Assembly (NCBI GenBank): GCA_002356515.1
Contig: AP017605.1
Coordinates: 7,425,020 to 7,489,019 of the forward strand
Source of the DNA: Mesorhizobium loti
Lineage (GTDB): Bacteria > Pseudomonadota > Alphaproteobacteria > Rhizobiales > Rhizobiaceae
DNA length: 64,000 nt
Direction of reading: 5' to 3'
In this document: one piece after another, positions 50,805-59,158 of the stretch
How positions within the stretch are numbered: the stretch's first letter is position 1
Layout: each line of letters begins with the position of its first letter
Program-made: the position numbers and the translations under genes
Notes under the pieces: model-generated
Told to the model about the DNA's origin: nothing
What the model saw: only the letters and a program-made list of their open reading frames with translations
Database searches by the model: none

Positions 50805-51764
50805 TCAGACAGCTTCGGCAGCCAGGTCGTGGGCTTCGCTATCCAACTGGCGTTGCGTGAGAGCCGCTTCCGCCATCACCCATTGCTTGAACAGCAGCAC
50901 CTTGCGTGCGGCAAGGCTCTTGTTGGGGGAGACGAAATACCAGCCTGCACTGTTTGGATGGTGGACAGCGAAAGGCGCGACTAGCCTTTCGGCGCGGATG
51001 TCGCTGGCCATATAGGCACGGTTGGCCACGGCAAAGCCCATTCCGGCATTGGCCGCCTCGTAAGACATCATGCACGAGTCGAAATAGATGCTTTTGGTCT
51101 CGCTGAGCACGAAGCTGGCGCCGGCGAAACCAAGCCAGGATTGCCAGTTCTGGGTGCAGGTGTCGGAATGCAGAAGCGTGAAGTGCTTGAGGTCGTCCGG
51201 TGTCACCTTTGACACCGGCTTGTGGCCGAGAACCTCATGGAACAGCTTGCGGCTGCACACTGGCGTGAGGTCTTCCCGAAACAGCAGATCGGATGGCAGC
51301 CCGTTGAACTGGCCGTCGCCATAGCGGATTTCGAGGTCGAAATCGGAGCTTGTGAACTCATGCGTCGCGTAGGAGGTCGAAACCCGCATCACGATATCGG
51401 GATATTGCCGCTGGAATTGCGGCAGGCGTGGAAACAGCCAGCGCGCGGCAAAGGTCGGCAGCACGGATATCTTCAGCACATGCTCCTGCGATTGCCCGGT
51501 CGCCTCCATACTGGCGGCGACGATCCGCTCCAGCGCTTCGCGAACGCGGGAGACATAGGTCTCGCCTTCCGGCGTCAGCGACACCGCATTGCCGCCGCGC
51601 TGGAAGATCTTGAAGCGCAGCTGATCCTCCAGGCTTTTGACGCGCTGGCTGACCGCCGAAGCGGTGATGAATTGCTCTTCGCCGGCTCGCGTGAAATTGC
51701 CGTGGCGCGCAGCACTCTCCACGATTTTCAGCGAATTGAGGTTGACCTGACTGAGCAGACGCAC
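50805..51764 (-). CDS. LysR-family regulator, GcvA-like
   Basis: 319 residues. The N-terminal helix-turn-helix (LKIVESAARHGNFTRAGEEQ, then SAVSQRVKSLEDQL) is followed by a LysR effector domain with FPRLPQFQRQYPDIVMRVS, resembling GcvA-type members. It is divergent from the dioxygenase-like gene at 51877 and probably controls it and the EamA gene behind it. Confidence 0.88.
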   Translation of the reverse strand: MRLLSQVNLNSLKIVESAARHGNFTRAGEEQFITASAVSQRVKSLEDQLRFKIFQRGGNAVSLTPEGETYVSRVREALERIVAASMEATGQSQEHVLKISVLPTFAARWLFPRLPQFQRQYPDIVMRVSTSYATHEFTSSDFDLEIRYGDGQFNGLPSDLLFREDLTPVCSRKLFHEVLGHKPVSKVTPDDLKHFTLLHSDTCTQNWQSWLGFAGASFVLSETKSIYFDSCMMSYEAANAGMGFAVANRAYMASDIRAERLVAPFAVHHPNSAGWYFVSPNKSLAARKVLLFKQWVMAEAALTQRQLDSEAHDLAAEAV

Positions 51765-51876
51765 GGGCTTCGACCTTAAGCTGGGCTTACAGTAGCACCA
51801 GCATTCCTAATTTTACAGGGGGGGCTAATTTAATCGACTGTTAACTAAGTGTTTGCCCCCCACTTGGAGAAGTACA

Positions 51877-52713
51877 ATGAACGCACATACCATACCCGAA
51901 CTGCGCTACGCGATGAGCCGCGAGGCCATTATCGGCCATGAAACCGCTTGGAAAATATCGAGTTTCGGCGTTGCGCAGTATCTGCATGGCTATGATCCGG
52001 CCCTGCTTGCAGCGATCGAGGAGGCCGCTTTGAAGCTCAAGGCCAGCCATGCCGTGCACAAGCACCTCGATCTGACCTTCATCACGGGTGCCGACCGTTT
52101 CATCCCCGAAATCAAGGAGTTGCTGCACGACAAGCTGCGCCTGGAGCGGCTGTCGGACATGATGGGCACGAAGCTGGAGCCCTATCCGCTGTCGATCGTC
52201 GGTTCGACTGTCACCTTCATGAATCCAAGGGACGGTGCCGTCGAATGGCATTGCGATGGCGTTCCGGTTACCGAGCTCATTCCGCTGTCGATCAGCGATC
52301 CGCTGGTCGGCGGCCATCTCGAAATCTATTGCGACGATTCCGAAACCGGCCGCGCCATCCTCGAATCCGGCCGCGAGATTCCGCGCAACCGCATCATGCG
52401 TATCGATCACAAGATGAATTACGCGACGCTCGGGCAGTTCCTTGGCGTCCTGCATCGCACGGCACCGATCCAGTATGGCGACCGCGTCACCTTGGTGCTC
52501 AACCAGCGCTCGGTGGCCAAGCCCTATGTCGACGACAACAGAATGTTCTATCTTGCCGCCGACAATGATCACGACCGCGAATGGGTCAACGAGCTGGCTG
52601 AAGACGTTTGGACCAACCAGCTGCCGGCCTATCGCCGGTTCGAGGCGGAGCATCCCACGCCCGCCCCGGCTGCCGAAGCACAGGTTCCGGGTGGAGCCAG
52701 GGAATCATGGTAG
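51877..52713 (+). CDS. 2-oxoglutarate/Fe(II) dioxygenase-like protein
   Basis: 278 residues. A possible iron-binding facial triad is His125-x-Asp127 in VEWHCDGVPV and His193 in GVLHRTAPI, with Arg203 in GDRVTLVLN placed as the 2-oxoglutarate anchor. Secondary-structure pattern around the motifs fits a jelly-roll. I do not recognise a closer family. The C-terminal 30 residues are Pro/Ala-rich. It is transcribed with an EamA transporter and a small protein, which suggests the oxidised product (perhaps an amino acid derivative) is exported. Confidence 0.6.
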   Translation: MNAHTIPELRYAMSREAIIGHETAWKISSFGVAQYLHGYDPALLAAIEEAALKLKASHAVHKHLDLTFITGADRFIPEIKELLHDKLRLERLSDMMGTKLEPYPLSIVGSTVTFMNPRDGAVEWHCDGVPVTELIPLSISDPLVGGHLEIYCDDSETGRAILESGREIPRNRIMRIDHKMNYATLGQFLGVLHRTAPIQYGDRVTLVLNQRSVAKPYVDDNRMFYLAADNDHDREWVNELAEDVWTNQLPAYRRFEAEHPTPAPAAEAQVPGGARESW

Positions 52714-53585
52714 CCAAATCCGCGCTGGTCTTTGCCGCCGGCGCGGTGGCTTTGTGGTCGACCAATGCCTTGGTCGGCAAATCCCTGCTGGCGACCCATC
52801 CGGTATCGCAGGTGCAGTTCCTGCAATTTGCGGGAGCTGCACTAGTCTTCGCCCTGATCCGGTTCACGAGCCGGGAGGGCGCCCCGCCGGTGGCGCCCAG
52901 CGGCGCGTTCGCAGCGTTCGTTGTCGGCCTCATCGGTCTGGTCGGCACCATGGTGCTGCAATACATCGCCTTCGCCTCGATGCCGGTGATCGAAGCCAAT
53001 CTCGTCGCCTACACTTGGCCCCTGATGGTTGCAGCGGCAGTGATCGCCTTCGAAAATCCGCGGCGTCCGGCTTTGCTGGGCCTTGCCGCGGCCCTTGGGT
53101 TCGTCGGCGTCTCCCTCGTGATTTCGGGAGGGCGTGATCGCACCTGGTTCCAGGGCGATCTCGTCGGCTATTTCGCCGCATTTGGATCCGCATTGTGCAT
53201 GGCGTTCTATTCGGTGACGGTGGGACGGCTCGGTACGTCGCCGGAGCGACTGTTGCTGCCCTCGTCGCTGATCGGCGTCGCCTTGACGCTTTTATGGTCA
53301 GCTCGCGAAGGCGTCGCTTGGCCGACCGGGGTGGATCTGGCGCTTGGGCTCTATCTCGGCGCCGGCCCGATGGGGCTGGGCTACTATTTCTGGTCGCGCG
53401 CCTTGAAGCTCGAAGGCAGCGGCAAGGTCGCGGTCGTCGCTTATCTCACGCCGATCGCGTCGACACTGCTGCTGACCCTGTCCGGTGAACGGCTGACGAC
53501 GACCGCCATTGCCGGCGCCGTCCTCGTCATCGGCAGTTGTATCGCGGTCGGTCTGGAACGGTCGGAGGCGCAAGACTATGTTTGA
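52707..53585 (+). CDS. EamA/DMT-family transporter
   Basis: 292 residues from the ATG at 52707, overlapping the previous stop by seven bases. Ten membrane helices in two halves; AVALWSTNALVGKSLLATHP and QFAGAALVFALIRF open the first, GAGPMGLGYYFWSRALKLEGSG and VAYLTPIASTLLLTLSGE mark the second. Likely exports a product linked to the dioxygenase-like gene. Confidence 0.86.
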   Translation: MVAKSALVFAAGAVALWSTNALVGKSLLATHPVSQVQFLQFAGAALVFALIRFTSREGAPPVAPSGAFAAFVVGLIGLVGTMVLQYIAFASMPVIEANLVAYTWPLMVAAAVIAFENPRRPALLGLAAALGFVGVSLVISGGRDRTWFQGDLVGYFAAFGSALCMAFYSVTVGRLGTSPERLLLPSSLIGVALTLLWSAREGVAWPTGVDLALGLYLGAGPMGLGYYFWSRALKLEGSGKVAVVAYLTPIASTLLLTLSGERLTTTAIAGAVLVIGSCIAVGLERSEAQDYV

Positions 53586-53781
53586 CGACAATGAACGTCT
53601 CGCCAGGCAAGAAGCGCATTGGCTCATCAAGGAATTTGGGGCCGAAGCACCGCTTTATGCTGCAATGAAGGCCGAAAAGGCGATTGAGCAGAAGGATTTC
53701 GGGCGCTGTGCCCGCTGGAAGCGTATTCTTGAGATACTGGCTGATGGCCGGACAACCAAGTCTGCCGCGTCCAAGTATTAG
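53578..53781 (+). CDS. Small conserved-looking hypothetical protein
   Basis: 67 residues, overlapping the EamA stop by eight bases. Helical throughout (ARQEAHWLIKEFGAEAPLYAAMKAE, then GRCARWKRILEILADG), without a membrane segment or signal. It is similar in size and style to small rhizobial proteins that accompany membrane or metabolic genes, but I recognise no family. Strong overlap supports it as a real, translationally coupled gene. Confidence 0.6.
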   Translation: MFDDNERLARQEAHWLIKEFGAEAPLYAAMKAEKAIEQKDFGRCARWKRILEILADGRTTKSAASKY

Positions 53782-53821
53782 ATTTTCTAATTTGCATGAC
53801 GTCGATTTCCAATAAAAATAG

Positions 53822-53831
53822 TTGACGTCAA
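53822..53831 (+). promoter_or_regulatory. TTGACGTCAA palindrome before the MucR-family gene
   Basis: A perfect 10-bp palindrome that also reads as a -35 hexamer (TTGACG), in an AT-rich stretch 79 bases before the GTG. MucR-type regulators bind AT-rich DNA and often repress themselves, so it may be part of an operator. Confidence 0.4.
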
Positions 53832-53909
53832 GTCTTGATTCGTTTTGGAGCTTGGCGGCCCGTTGGGGGACGCGGTTAAAGAGATACATCGACAAAAGTC
53901 TTCGCTGGG

Positions 53910-54392
53910 GTGGATGACTTTGTCGCAAATAGGGTGAAAGAATTGTCAAATATCGAGGATAAGACCGTTATCGAGCTAACGGCCGATATTGTCTCGGCCT
54001 ATGTAGGCAACAATCCGCTTCCGGCTTCCGGCCTGCCTGACCTGATTGCCAGCGTGAGCGCATCGGTTCGAAAGCTGGCTGGTGCGGCCGTGGTGGAAAG
54101 CCCGAGCCTTGTTCCGGCTGTAAATCCGAAAAAGTCGGTGTTTCCCGACTACATCATCTGCCTGGAGGACGGAAAGAAGTTCAAGTCGCTCAAGCGACAC
54201 CTCAGGACAGACTATGGTTTGAGCCCGGACGACTATCGGGCCAAATGGAGCCTGCCGCCGGATTACCCGATGGTCGCTCCGAATTACTCGGCGACCCGTT
54301 CGGCGCTGGCAAAGTCGACAGGGCTTGGCCGCAAACCGGCAGCAGCGCCGGCCGCCGTGGCAAAGGGAGCGAAGCGCAAGGCAGCTGGCTGA
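53910..54392 (+). CDS. MucR/Ros-family transcriptional regulator
   Basis: 160 residues from a GTG. The N-terminal KTVIELTADIVSAYVGNN helix and C-terminal DGKKFKSLKRHLRTDYGLSPDDYRAKW then PMVAPNYSATRSALAK are typical of MucR/Ros. The zinc site is altered: by position the Cys2-His2 set of Ros corresponds here to Cys84, Asp87, His97 and Tyr102. Mesorhizobium Ros homologues with replaced zinc ligands are described, so this need not mean inactivation. Such regulators act as H-NS-like repressors of exopolysaccharide and other genes. Alanine/lysine-rich tail. Convergent with the Crp/Fnr gene. Confidence 0.88.
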   Translation: MDDFVANRVKELSNIEDKTVIELTADIVSAYVGNNPLPASGLPDLIASVSASVRKLAGAAVVESPSLVPAVNPKKSVFPDYIICLEDGKKFKSLKRHLRTDYGLSPDDYRAKWSLPPDYPMVAPNYSATRSALAKSTGLGRKPAAAPAAVAKGAKRKAAG

Positions 54393-54437
54393 GCGCGAGG
54401 CGACCCGGCCAGCCGGCCTGGACGCGACACCCAATGG

Positions 54438-54467
54438 AACCCGGAATGCGGCTCTGCCTTCCGGGTT
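54438..54467. terminator. Hairpin between convergent MucR-family and Crp/Fnr genes
   Basis: AACCCGGAA (54438-54446) and TTCCGGGTT (54459-54467) are perfect nine-base arms. The right arm enters the Crp stop codon. No T run, so termination is weakly supported. Confidence 0.45.
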
Positions 54468-55149
54468 ACCGCCTTATCTGCGGCTGATCGTGCAGAACCA
54501 CGTTCAGCAACGAACTGTGCACCACGAGTTTCCCATTGTACTCGATGAATCCGAGGTCACGGAACTTGTTCATGAAGTAGCTGACTCTCGGCCGCGTTGT
54601 GCCGATCATTTCGGCTAGCGTCTCCTGGTTGACCTTGCCGAGAATGGGTTCAGGCTTTCCTTCCTTGCCGAAATTTGCCAGCAGGAGAAGTGCCCGTGCC
54701 AGGCGCTTTTCGCTCGAATTGAAAAGCTGATCGACCAGATCCTCTTCGACGCGGATGGTTCGTGTCAGAAGGTGGGCGATGAACATTTCCGAAAATGCCG
54801 GCTCGTTGTGAATGACGCGCATGATCGCCTTCTTGTCTATCTGCATGATCTCGCAATCCGTCATCGCAACCGCCGTTGCCATGCGCCGGGTCTGGCCGGC
54901 CATGCAACCTTCACCGAAGAAATCGTTGGTCCCCATTATTGCGACGACAGCTTCCTTTCCCTGTTCGGACAGGACACTGATCTTTACCTGGCCCTCATTG
55001 ATGTAGAAGACCGAAGCTGCGACATCGCCTTGCGAGAATATTTTCTGGTTGGGGCCATAACGTGTAATCGTGCGCCCAAGATCGGCTTTCGCCAGAAAAA
55101 CCTTTGGATCGAACGGCTGATCTGATTTTCCTTCCATCAATGACCTCAT
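54466..55149 (-). CDS. Crp/Fnr-family transcriptional regulator
   Basis: 227 residues. The cyclic-nucleotide-like domain reads FSQGDVAASVFYINEGQVKISV, then FFGEGCMAGQTRRMATAVAM. A C-terminal winged helix follows with VNQETLAEMIGTTRPRVSYFMNKF as the recognition region. It lacks the N-terminal cysteine cluster of Fnr, so it should not sense oxygen by an iron-sulfur cluster. This branch is common and multicopy in rhizobia, mostly uncharacterised. A GGTCAATATTGACC palindrome lies 68 bases upstream of its start. Confidence 0.88.
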   Translation of the reverse strand: MRSLMEGKSDQPFDPKVFLAKADLGRTITRYGPNQKIFSQGDVAASVFYINEGQVKISVLSEQGKEAVVAIMGTNDFFGEGCMAGQTRRMATAVAMTDCEIMQIDKKAIMRVIHNEPAFSEMFIAHLLTRTIRVEEDLVDQLFNSSEKRLARALLLLANFGKEGKPEPILGKVNQETLAEMIGTTRPRVSYFMNKFRDLGFIEYNGKLVVHSSLLNVVLHDQPQIRR

Positions 55150-55216
55150 CCACTGACATCATGATGCGGGCGAGGCTTCAGCCTCGATGGAACAGAATCC
55201 AACATCTCGCGGGACC

Positions 55217-55230
55217 GGTCAATATTGACC
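55217..55230. promoter_or_regulatory. GGTCAATATTGACC palindrome upstream of the Crp/Fnr gene
   Basis: Perfect 14-bp palindrome. Thirteen of its bases (TCAATATTGACCA) recur at 55851-55863, so it looks like a repeated operator. The remaining bases of 55150-55442 hold only a small CGAGGC-ttca-GCCTCG hairpin at 55171-55186 and no gene. Confidence 0.5.
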
Positions 55231-55442
55231 AGACGCGGCTCGCTGCGAAGGCTATCCAGATGCGGTCGGCGTCATTCGGGTCTTCCTCCCCCGATCCTCT
55301 GGCGCCTTGATGAGTCCCTGGCCGGGGCTCTCGTCAGGCAAGGCATGCCTGCCGCAGTGTTCGGAATGGTTGGGAAGCCGCTTGCGAAGCGGTTTGACGT
55401 CGATGATCCGGGGTGAGCGGTAAGCGGGCCGCGAGCGCGACG

Positions 55443-55649
55443 CTAACGAGACACAGTTCCTTGCGCCAAGGGTCCATGGGATGCAACTTCCTCACGCAAT
55501 GTGTCGGCAATTTCCGTCAGACTGTGTCCGGCCTCGGGATGAGCGTCGAGCAACAGGCTGGCAACGGCTGCTATGTCCAGCCTGCGCCGACGCCGCTCGG
55601 CATCGGAAACGACATCTGCAATCTTGAGCGCCAAGGGAAGCGTGGGCAT
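55443..55649 (-). CDS. Short hypothetical protein
   Basis: 68 residues from the ATG at 55649, with GGAGATTCGAGG directly upstream, which decides the start over longer options. Mostly helical, with DAERRRRRLDIAAVASLLLDAHPEAG in the middle. A basic patch may bind nucleic acid. No family recognised. It lies between the two TCAATATTGACCA elements and upstream of the Crp/Fnr gene on the same strand. Confidence 0.5.
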   Translation of the reverse strand: MPTLPLALKIADVVSDAERRRRRLDIAAVASLLLDAHPEAGHSLTEIADTLREEVASHGPLAQGTVSR

Positions 55650-56285
55650 CCTCGAATCTCCGCCGCCTTGATTTATCCGGGTCCTGATGGGAGTTTTGGC
55701 GGCCCTCCCGTTTCTGTGATGCAGGGCTGTTTCCTCTGCCGTGCTGAAAATCCCCGGCCGGGGCTCCTGCTGTCGCAACCAACTGTGGCTGGGGGCAGTC
55801 GGGTTTCGTCAGCCTGCGAAGCCTAGGATGCGCACCGGCCGGCCGTCTGTTCAATATTGACCACCCCAGCGCGGAAGGGGATGCTGATAGACTTCACCTC
55901 GAGACTTTGCGTGCAGGAAGAAGGCAGTAATTGTTGCAATTCAAAGCGGGGCTAACTCAATCGCGGGTAGATTTTTGCAAGAAAAGATCGAAAAATTCCC
56001 AAGAGTCAATTATTGTCGGCTCTTGGCCCGAATTGGACGCGCTGCGATCACCTATCCCTCTGATTTTGTTGACCGTAAGGTCATCAAGGATCTCCGGCGA
56101 TGAGCGTCGTCGCGTTTCACGATCGGGCCTGTTCGGACTGCTCCCGCGGTGGTCGAGGATAGGCGCGAATTTTCGCGGACAGGGCTACCAATTCGGGCCA
56201 TCGCTCCCGCCCGTCTTCAGCCTCGTGCGGCCAACTGGCCCGCAAGGTCTTGCGAAGCGCTGATGTCCGGTGCAAAAGCGCGGCC
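55650..56285. other. Intergenic region before the ABC-F gene
   Basis: About 640 bases. It contains the second TCAATATTGACCA element at 55851-55863. An open frame at 55931-56263 starts with TTG, lacks a ribosome site and has poor composition, so it is not called. Otherwise nothing seen. Confidence 0.4.
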
Positions 56286-58163
56286 ATGCTGATCATCAAT
56301 GACCTTTCGCTCCGCATGGCCGGGCGCCTGCTTCTCGACCACGCCTCGCTGACCTTGCCGGCTGGCACCAAGGCCGGTCTTGTCGGTCGCAACGGCACCG
56401 GCAAGACGACGCTGTTCAAGGCCATCACCGGAGATTTTCCCTCCGAGACCGGCTCGATCAGCCTGCCGAAGAACACGCGGATCGGCCAGGTGGCGCAGGA
56501 AGCGCCGGGAACCGAGGAGCCGCTGATCGAGATCGTGCTCAAGGCCGATCTCGAACGCACGGCGCTGCTCGAGGAGGAAAAGACCGCCACCGATCCGCAC
56601 CGCATCGCCGACATCCACATGCGGCTTGCCGACATTGACGCGCATTCGGCTGAGTCCCGCGCGGCCACCATCCTGGCCGGCCTCGGCTTCGACGATGCCG
56701 CGCAGCGCCGTCCGGCCTCGTCCTTCTCCGGCGGCTGGCGCATGCGCGTGGCGCTCGCTGCCGTGCTGTTTTCCGAGCCCGACCTCCTGCTGCTCGACGA
56801 GCCGACAAATTATCTCGATCTCGAAGGCACGTTGTGGCTGGAAAACTACGTGTCGAAGTATCCGCACACAGTTCTGCTGATTTCGCACGATCGCGACCTG
56901 CTCAACCGTGCCGTCAACTCGATCGTGCACCTCGACCAGAAGAAGCTGACCTTCTGGCGCGGCGGTTACGACCAGTTCGAGCGCCAGTATACCGAGCAGA
57001 AGGAATTGCAGGAAAAGGGCCGCGTCAAGCAGGAAGCCGCCCGCAAGCACATGGAATCCTTCGTCGAGCGTTTTCGCGCGAAGGCGTCCAAGGCCAGGCA
57101 GGCGCAGTCGCGCATCAAGGCACTGGAAAAGATGAAACCGATCGCGGCCATCGTGAACGATTCGGTGCGGCCGTTCTCTTTCCCCGAGCCGGTGAAGACG
57201 GTTGCCTCGCCGATCGTGGCGCTGAACAACGTCAATGTCGGCTATACCGAGGGCCAGCCGATCCTGAAGAAGATGACGCTGCGCATCGACGCCGACGACC
57301 GCATCGCGCTGCTCGGCGCCAACGGCAACGGCAAGTCGACCTTCGCCAAATTGCTGTCCGGCCGGTTGAAGCAGGAGACCGGCACGATGACGGTGGCGCC
57401 CGGGCTGAAGGTGGCGATCTTCGCCCAGCATCAGCTCGACGATCTCCGTCCGGAAGAAAACGCCTATGAGCATGTGCGCCGGCTGATGCCGGAAGCGCCG
57501 GAATCGAAGGTGCGCGGCCGCGTCGCCCAGTTTGGTCTGACGACCGAAAAGATGAACACGCCTGCCAAGGACCTGTCCGGCGGCGAGAAGGCGCGTCTGT
57601 TGATGGGCCTGTCGGCCTTCGAGGGGCCCAACCTGTTCATCCTCGACGAGCCGACCAACCATCTCGACATCGACAGCCGTGAATCGCTGATCCATGCGCT
57701 CAACGAATTTCCCGGAGCCGTGATCCTGATTTCGCACGACCGCCATTTGCTTGAGGCGACCGCCGACCGGCTGTGGCTGGTCAAGGATGGCGCGGTCAAC
57801 CCGTATGATGGCGATTTGGAGGACTACAAGACGCTGGTCACCGGCGTGTCCGGCGATCGCCGCGGCAAGCGCGAGGCGGACAAGGCGTCAAAAGCCGACC
57901 GCCGCCGCGACGCCGCCGCGCGCCGTGCCGCCTTCGAGCCGCTGGCCAAGGAAATTCGCGCCACCGAAGCGCTGATGGACCGCATCCGCAAGCGCATCGA
58001 CGGCATCGAGGACGAACTGGCCAATCCGGCGATCTACGAAAAGGATCCCTCGACGGCGACACGCCTGGCCAAGGAACGCTCGCAACTCGCCCAGACGCTC
58101 GCCGGCCATGAGGAAAAATGGCTGACCATGTCGGCCGAATATGAGGAAGGCACCGCGGAGTAG
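56286..58163 (+). CDS. ABC-F family ATPase (Uup/EttA-like translation factor)
   Basis: 625 residues with two ATPase halves and no membrane segments. Walker A GRNGTGKTT and GANGNGKST, signatures SFSGGWRMRVA and LSGGEKARLLMG, Walker B LLLLDEPTNYLD and LFILDEPTNHLD. The P-site linker between the halves (about residues 240-290) is rich in Lys/Arg/Glu. A basic coiled-coil C-terminal tail (about 530-625) is as in Uup. ABC-F proteins act on the ribosome. Uup-type members are linked to DNA or ribosome maintenance; antibiotic resistance types are less likely here. Confidence 0.88.
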   Translation: MLIINDLSLRMAGRLLLDHASLTLPAGTKAGLVGRNGTGKTTLFKAITGDFPSETGSISLPKNTRIGQVAQEAPGTEEPLIEIVLKADLERTALLEEEKTATDPHRIADIHMRLADIDAHSAESRAATILAGLGFDDAAQRRPASSFSGGWRMRVALAAVLFSEPDLLLLDEPTNYLDLEGTLWLENYVSKYPHTVLLISHDRDLLNRAVNSIVHLDQKKLTFWRGGYDQFERQYTEQKELQEKGRVKQEAARKHMESFVERFRAKASKARQAQSRIKALEKMKPIAAIVNDSVRPFSFPEPVKTVASPIVALNNVNVGYTEGQPILKKMTLRIDADDRIALLGANGNGKSTFAKLLSGRLKQETGTMTVAPGLKVAIFAQHQLDDLRPEENAYEHVRRLMPEAPESKVRGRVAQFGLTTEKMNTPAKDLSGGEKARLLMGLSAFEGPNLFILDEPTNHLDIDSRESLIHALNEFPGAVILISHDRHLLEATADRLWLVKDGAVNPYDGDLEDYKTLVTGVSGDRRGKREADKASKADRRRDAAARRAAFEPLAKEIRATEALMDRIRKRIDGIEDELANPAIYEKDPSTATRLAKERSQLAQTLAGHEEKWLTMSAEYEEGTAE

Positions 58164-58227
58164 GGCGGCCGACTTTGTCGCAAAACCGCGATTGGGACCG
58201 ATCACAGCGCCAGCCCATGCCGCAATT

Positions 58228-59055
58228 TCATGCAGCGGCATCCCAGTCGGGCGCAAAGGGTGGCCGAACGAAGCGCTGGTCCTTCGGGAGAGCAGCGATC
58301 GTCGCGCGATCCTCATCGTCGAGCTGGATGCCGAGCGCACCGAGATTGGACTTCTGGCTTTCGGGGTGGGCGGCTTTCGGGATCACGATGACGCCCTCCT
58401 GGTCCAGAAGCCAGGCGATGGCCATCTGCGCGGCGCTGCAGCCATGCTTGCGCCCGAGGCCGGCGAGCGTTGCGTCACTGGCGGCCCGGCCCTGGGCGAG
58501 CGGCGCGTAGGCCGTCAAGGGGATGCCTTTGCCCCGCAGGTAGGACAGCATCCGGTCCTGGGACAGGAATGGGTGGTATTCGAGCTGGACGCTCGCGATC
58601 GGCGCGCCGATCTCCTCCACGGTGCGGCGCATCATCGGCATGTTGAAGTTGCACACGCCGATCGCACGCGTGAGGCCTTGCTCCTGCAGCGACATCAACG
58701 CCTCCAGTGTCGCCTTGATGTCCAGGTCTTTGGAAGGCCAGTGGATCATGTAAAGATCGACATGGTCGAGCCGAAGCTTGCCCAGGCTGGCGTCAAAGGC
58801 CCGGCGCAACGCAGCCGGCGCAAGCTGGTCGTGCCATACCTTCGTCGTAACGAAGAGCTCGTTCCGGTTCACGCCGGACGCTGCTATGGCGGCGCCGACG
58901 GCGGCTTCGTTCTCGTACATCGCCGCGGTGTCGATATGCCGGTAGCCGAGCGCAATGGCGCTCTCGATGACCGGCTGGGCGTCGTCGCCCGGCATGCGGA
59001 ACGTGCCGAAACCGAGGCGCGGAATCGCAATGCCGTGCGTGATGATCGATTCCAT
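58228..59055 (-). CDS. Aldo/keto reductase
   Basis: 275 residues from the ATG at 59055 (AAGGAAG upstream). The catalytic set is visible: Asp and Tyr in HIDTAAMYENE, Lys in VTTKVWHD, His in YMIHWPSK. The NADPH-binding end reads VIVIPKAAHPESQKSN. It resembles 2,5-diketo-D-gluconate reductase-type enzymes. Last gene of a three-gene minus-strand unit divergent from a LysR regulator. Confidence 0.87.
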   Translation of the reverse strand: MESIITHGIAIPRLGFGTFRMPGDDAQPVIESAIALGYRHIDTAAMYENEAAVGAAIAASGVNRNELFVTTKVWHDQLAPAALRRAFDASLGKLRLDHVDLYMIHWPSKDLDIKATLEALMSLQEQGLTRAIGVCNFNMPMMRRTVEEIGAPIASVQLEYHPFLSQDRMLSYLRGKGIPLTAYAPLAQGRAASDATLAGLGRKHGCSAAQMAIAWLLDQEGVIVIPKAAHPESQKSNLGALGIQLDDEDRATIAALPKDQRFVRPPFAPDWDAAA

Positions 59056-59158
59056 GATGTCTTCCTTTCGAAGCTGTGGCGGCGGCAGGGCACGGGCGAC
59101 CGCCACCGCTTCGCGCGGGTGGCTGGTTCGCAAGTCCATGCGGCAAATCGTGATCGTG

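Noticed and set aside
54466..55149. Calling the Crp/Fnr protein an oxygen-sensing Fnr or FixK
   Set aside because: It lacks the N-terminal cysteine cluster of Fnr, and the nearby palindromes do not match the Fnr/FixK box.
55931..56263. A 110-codon plus-strand frame before the ABC-F gene
   Set aside because: TTG start without a ribosome site, no motif and overlap with the likely ABC-F leader.
56217..57746. A 509-codon minus-strand frame opposite the ABC-F gene
   Set aside because: Composition dominated by Arg, Gln, His and Leu; the plus strand carries intact Walker motifs.
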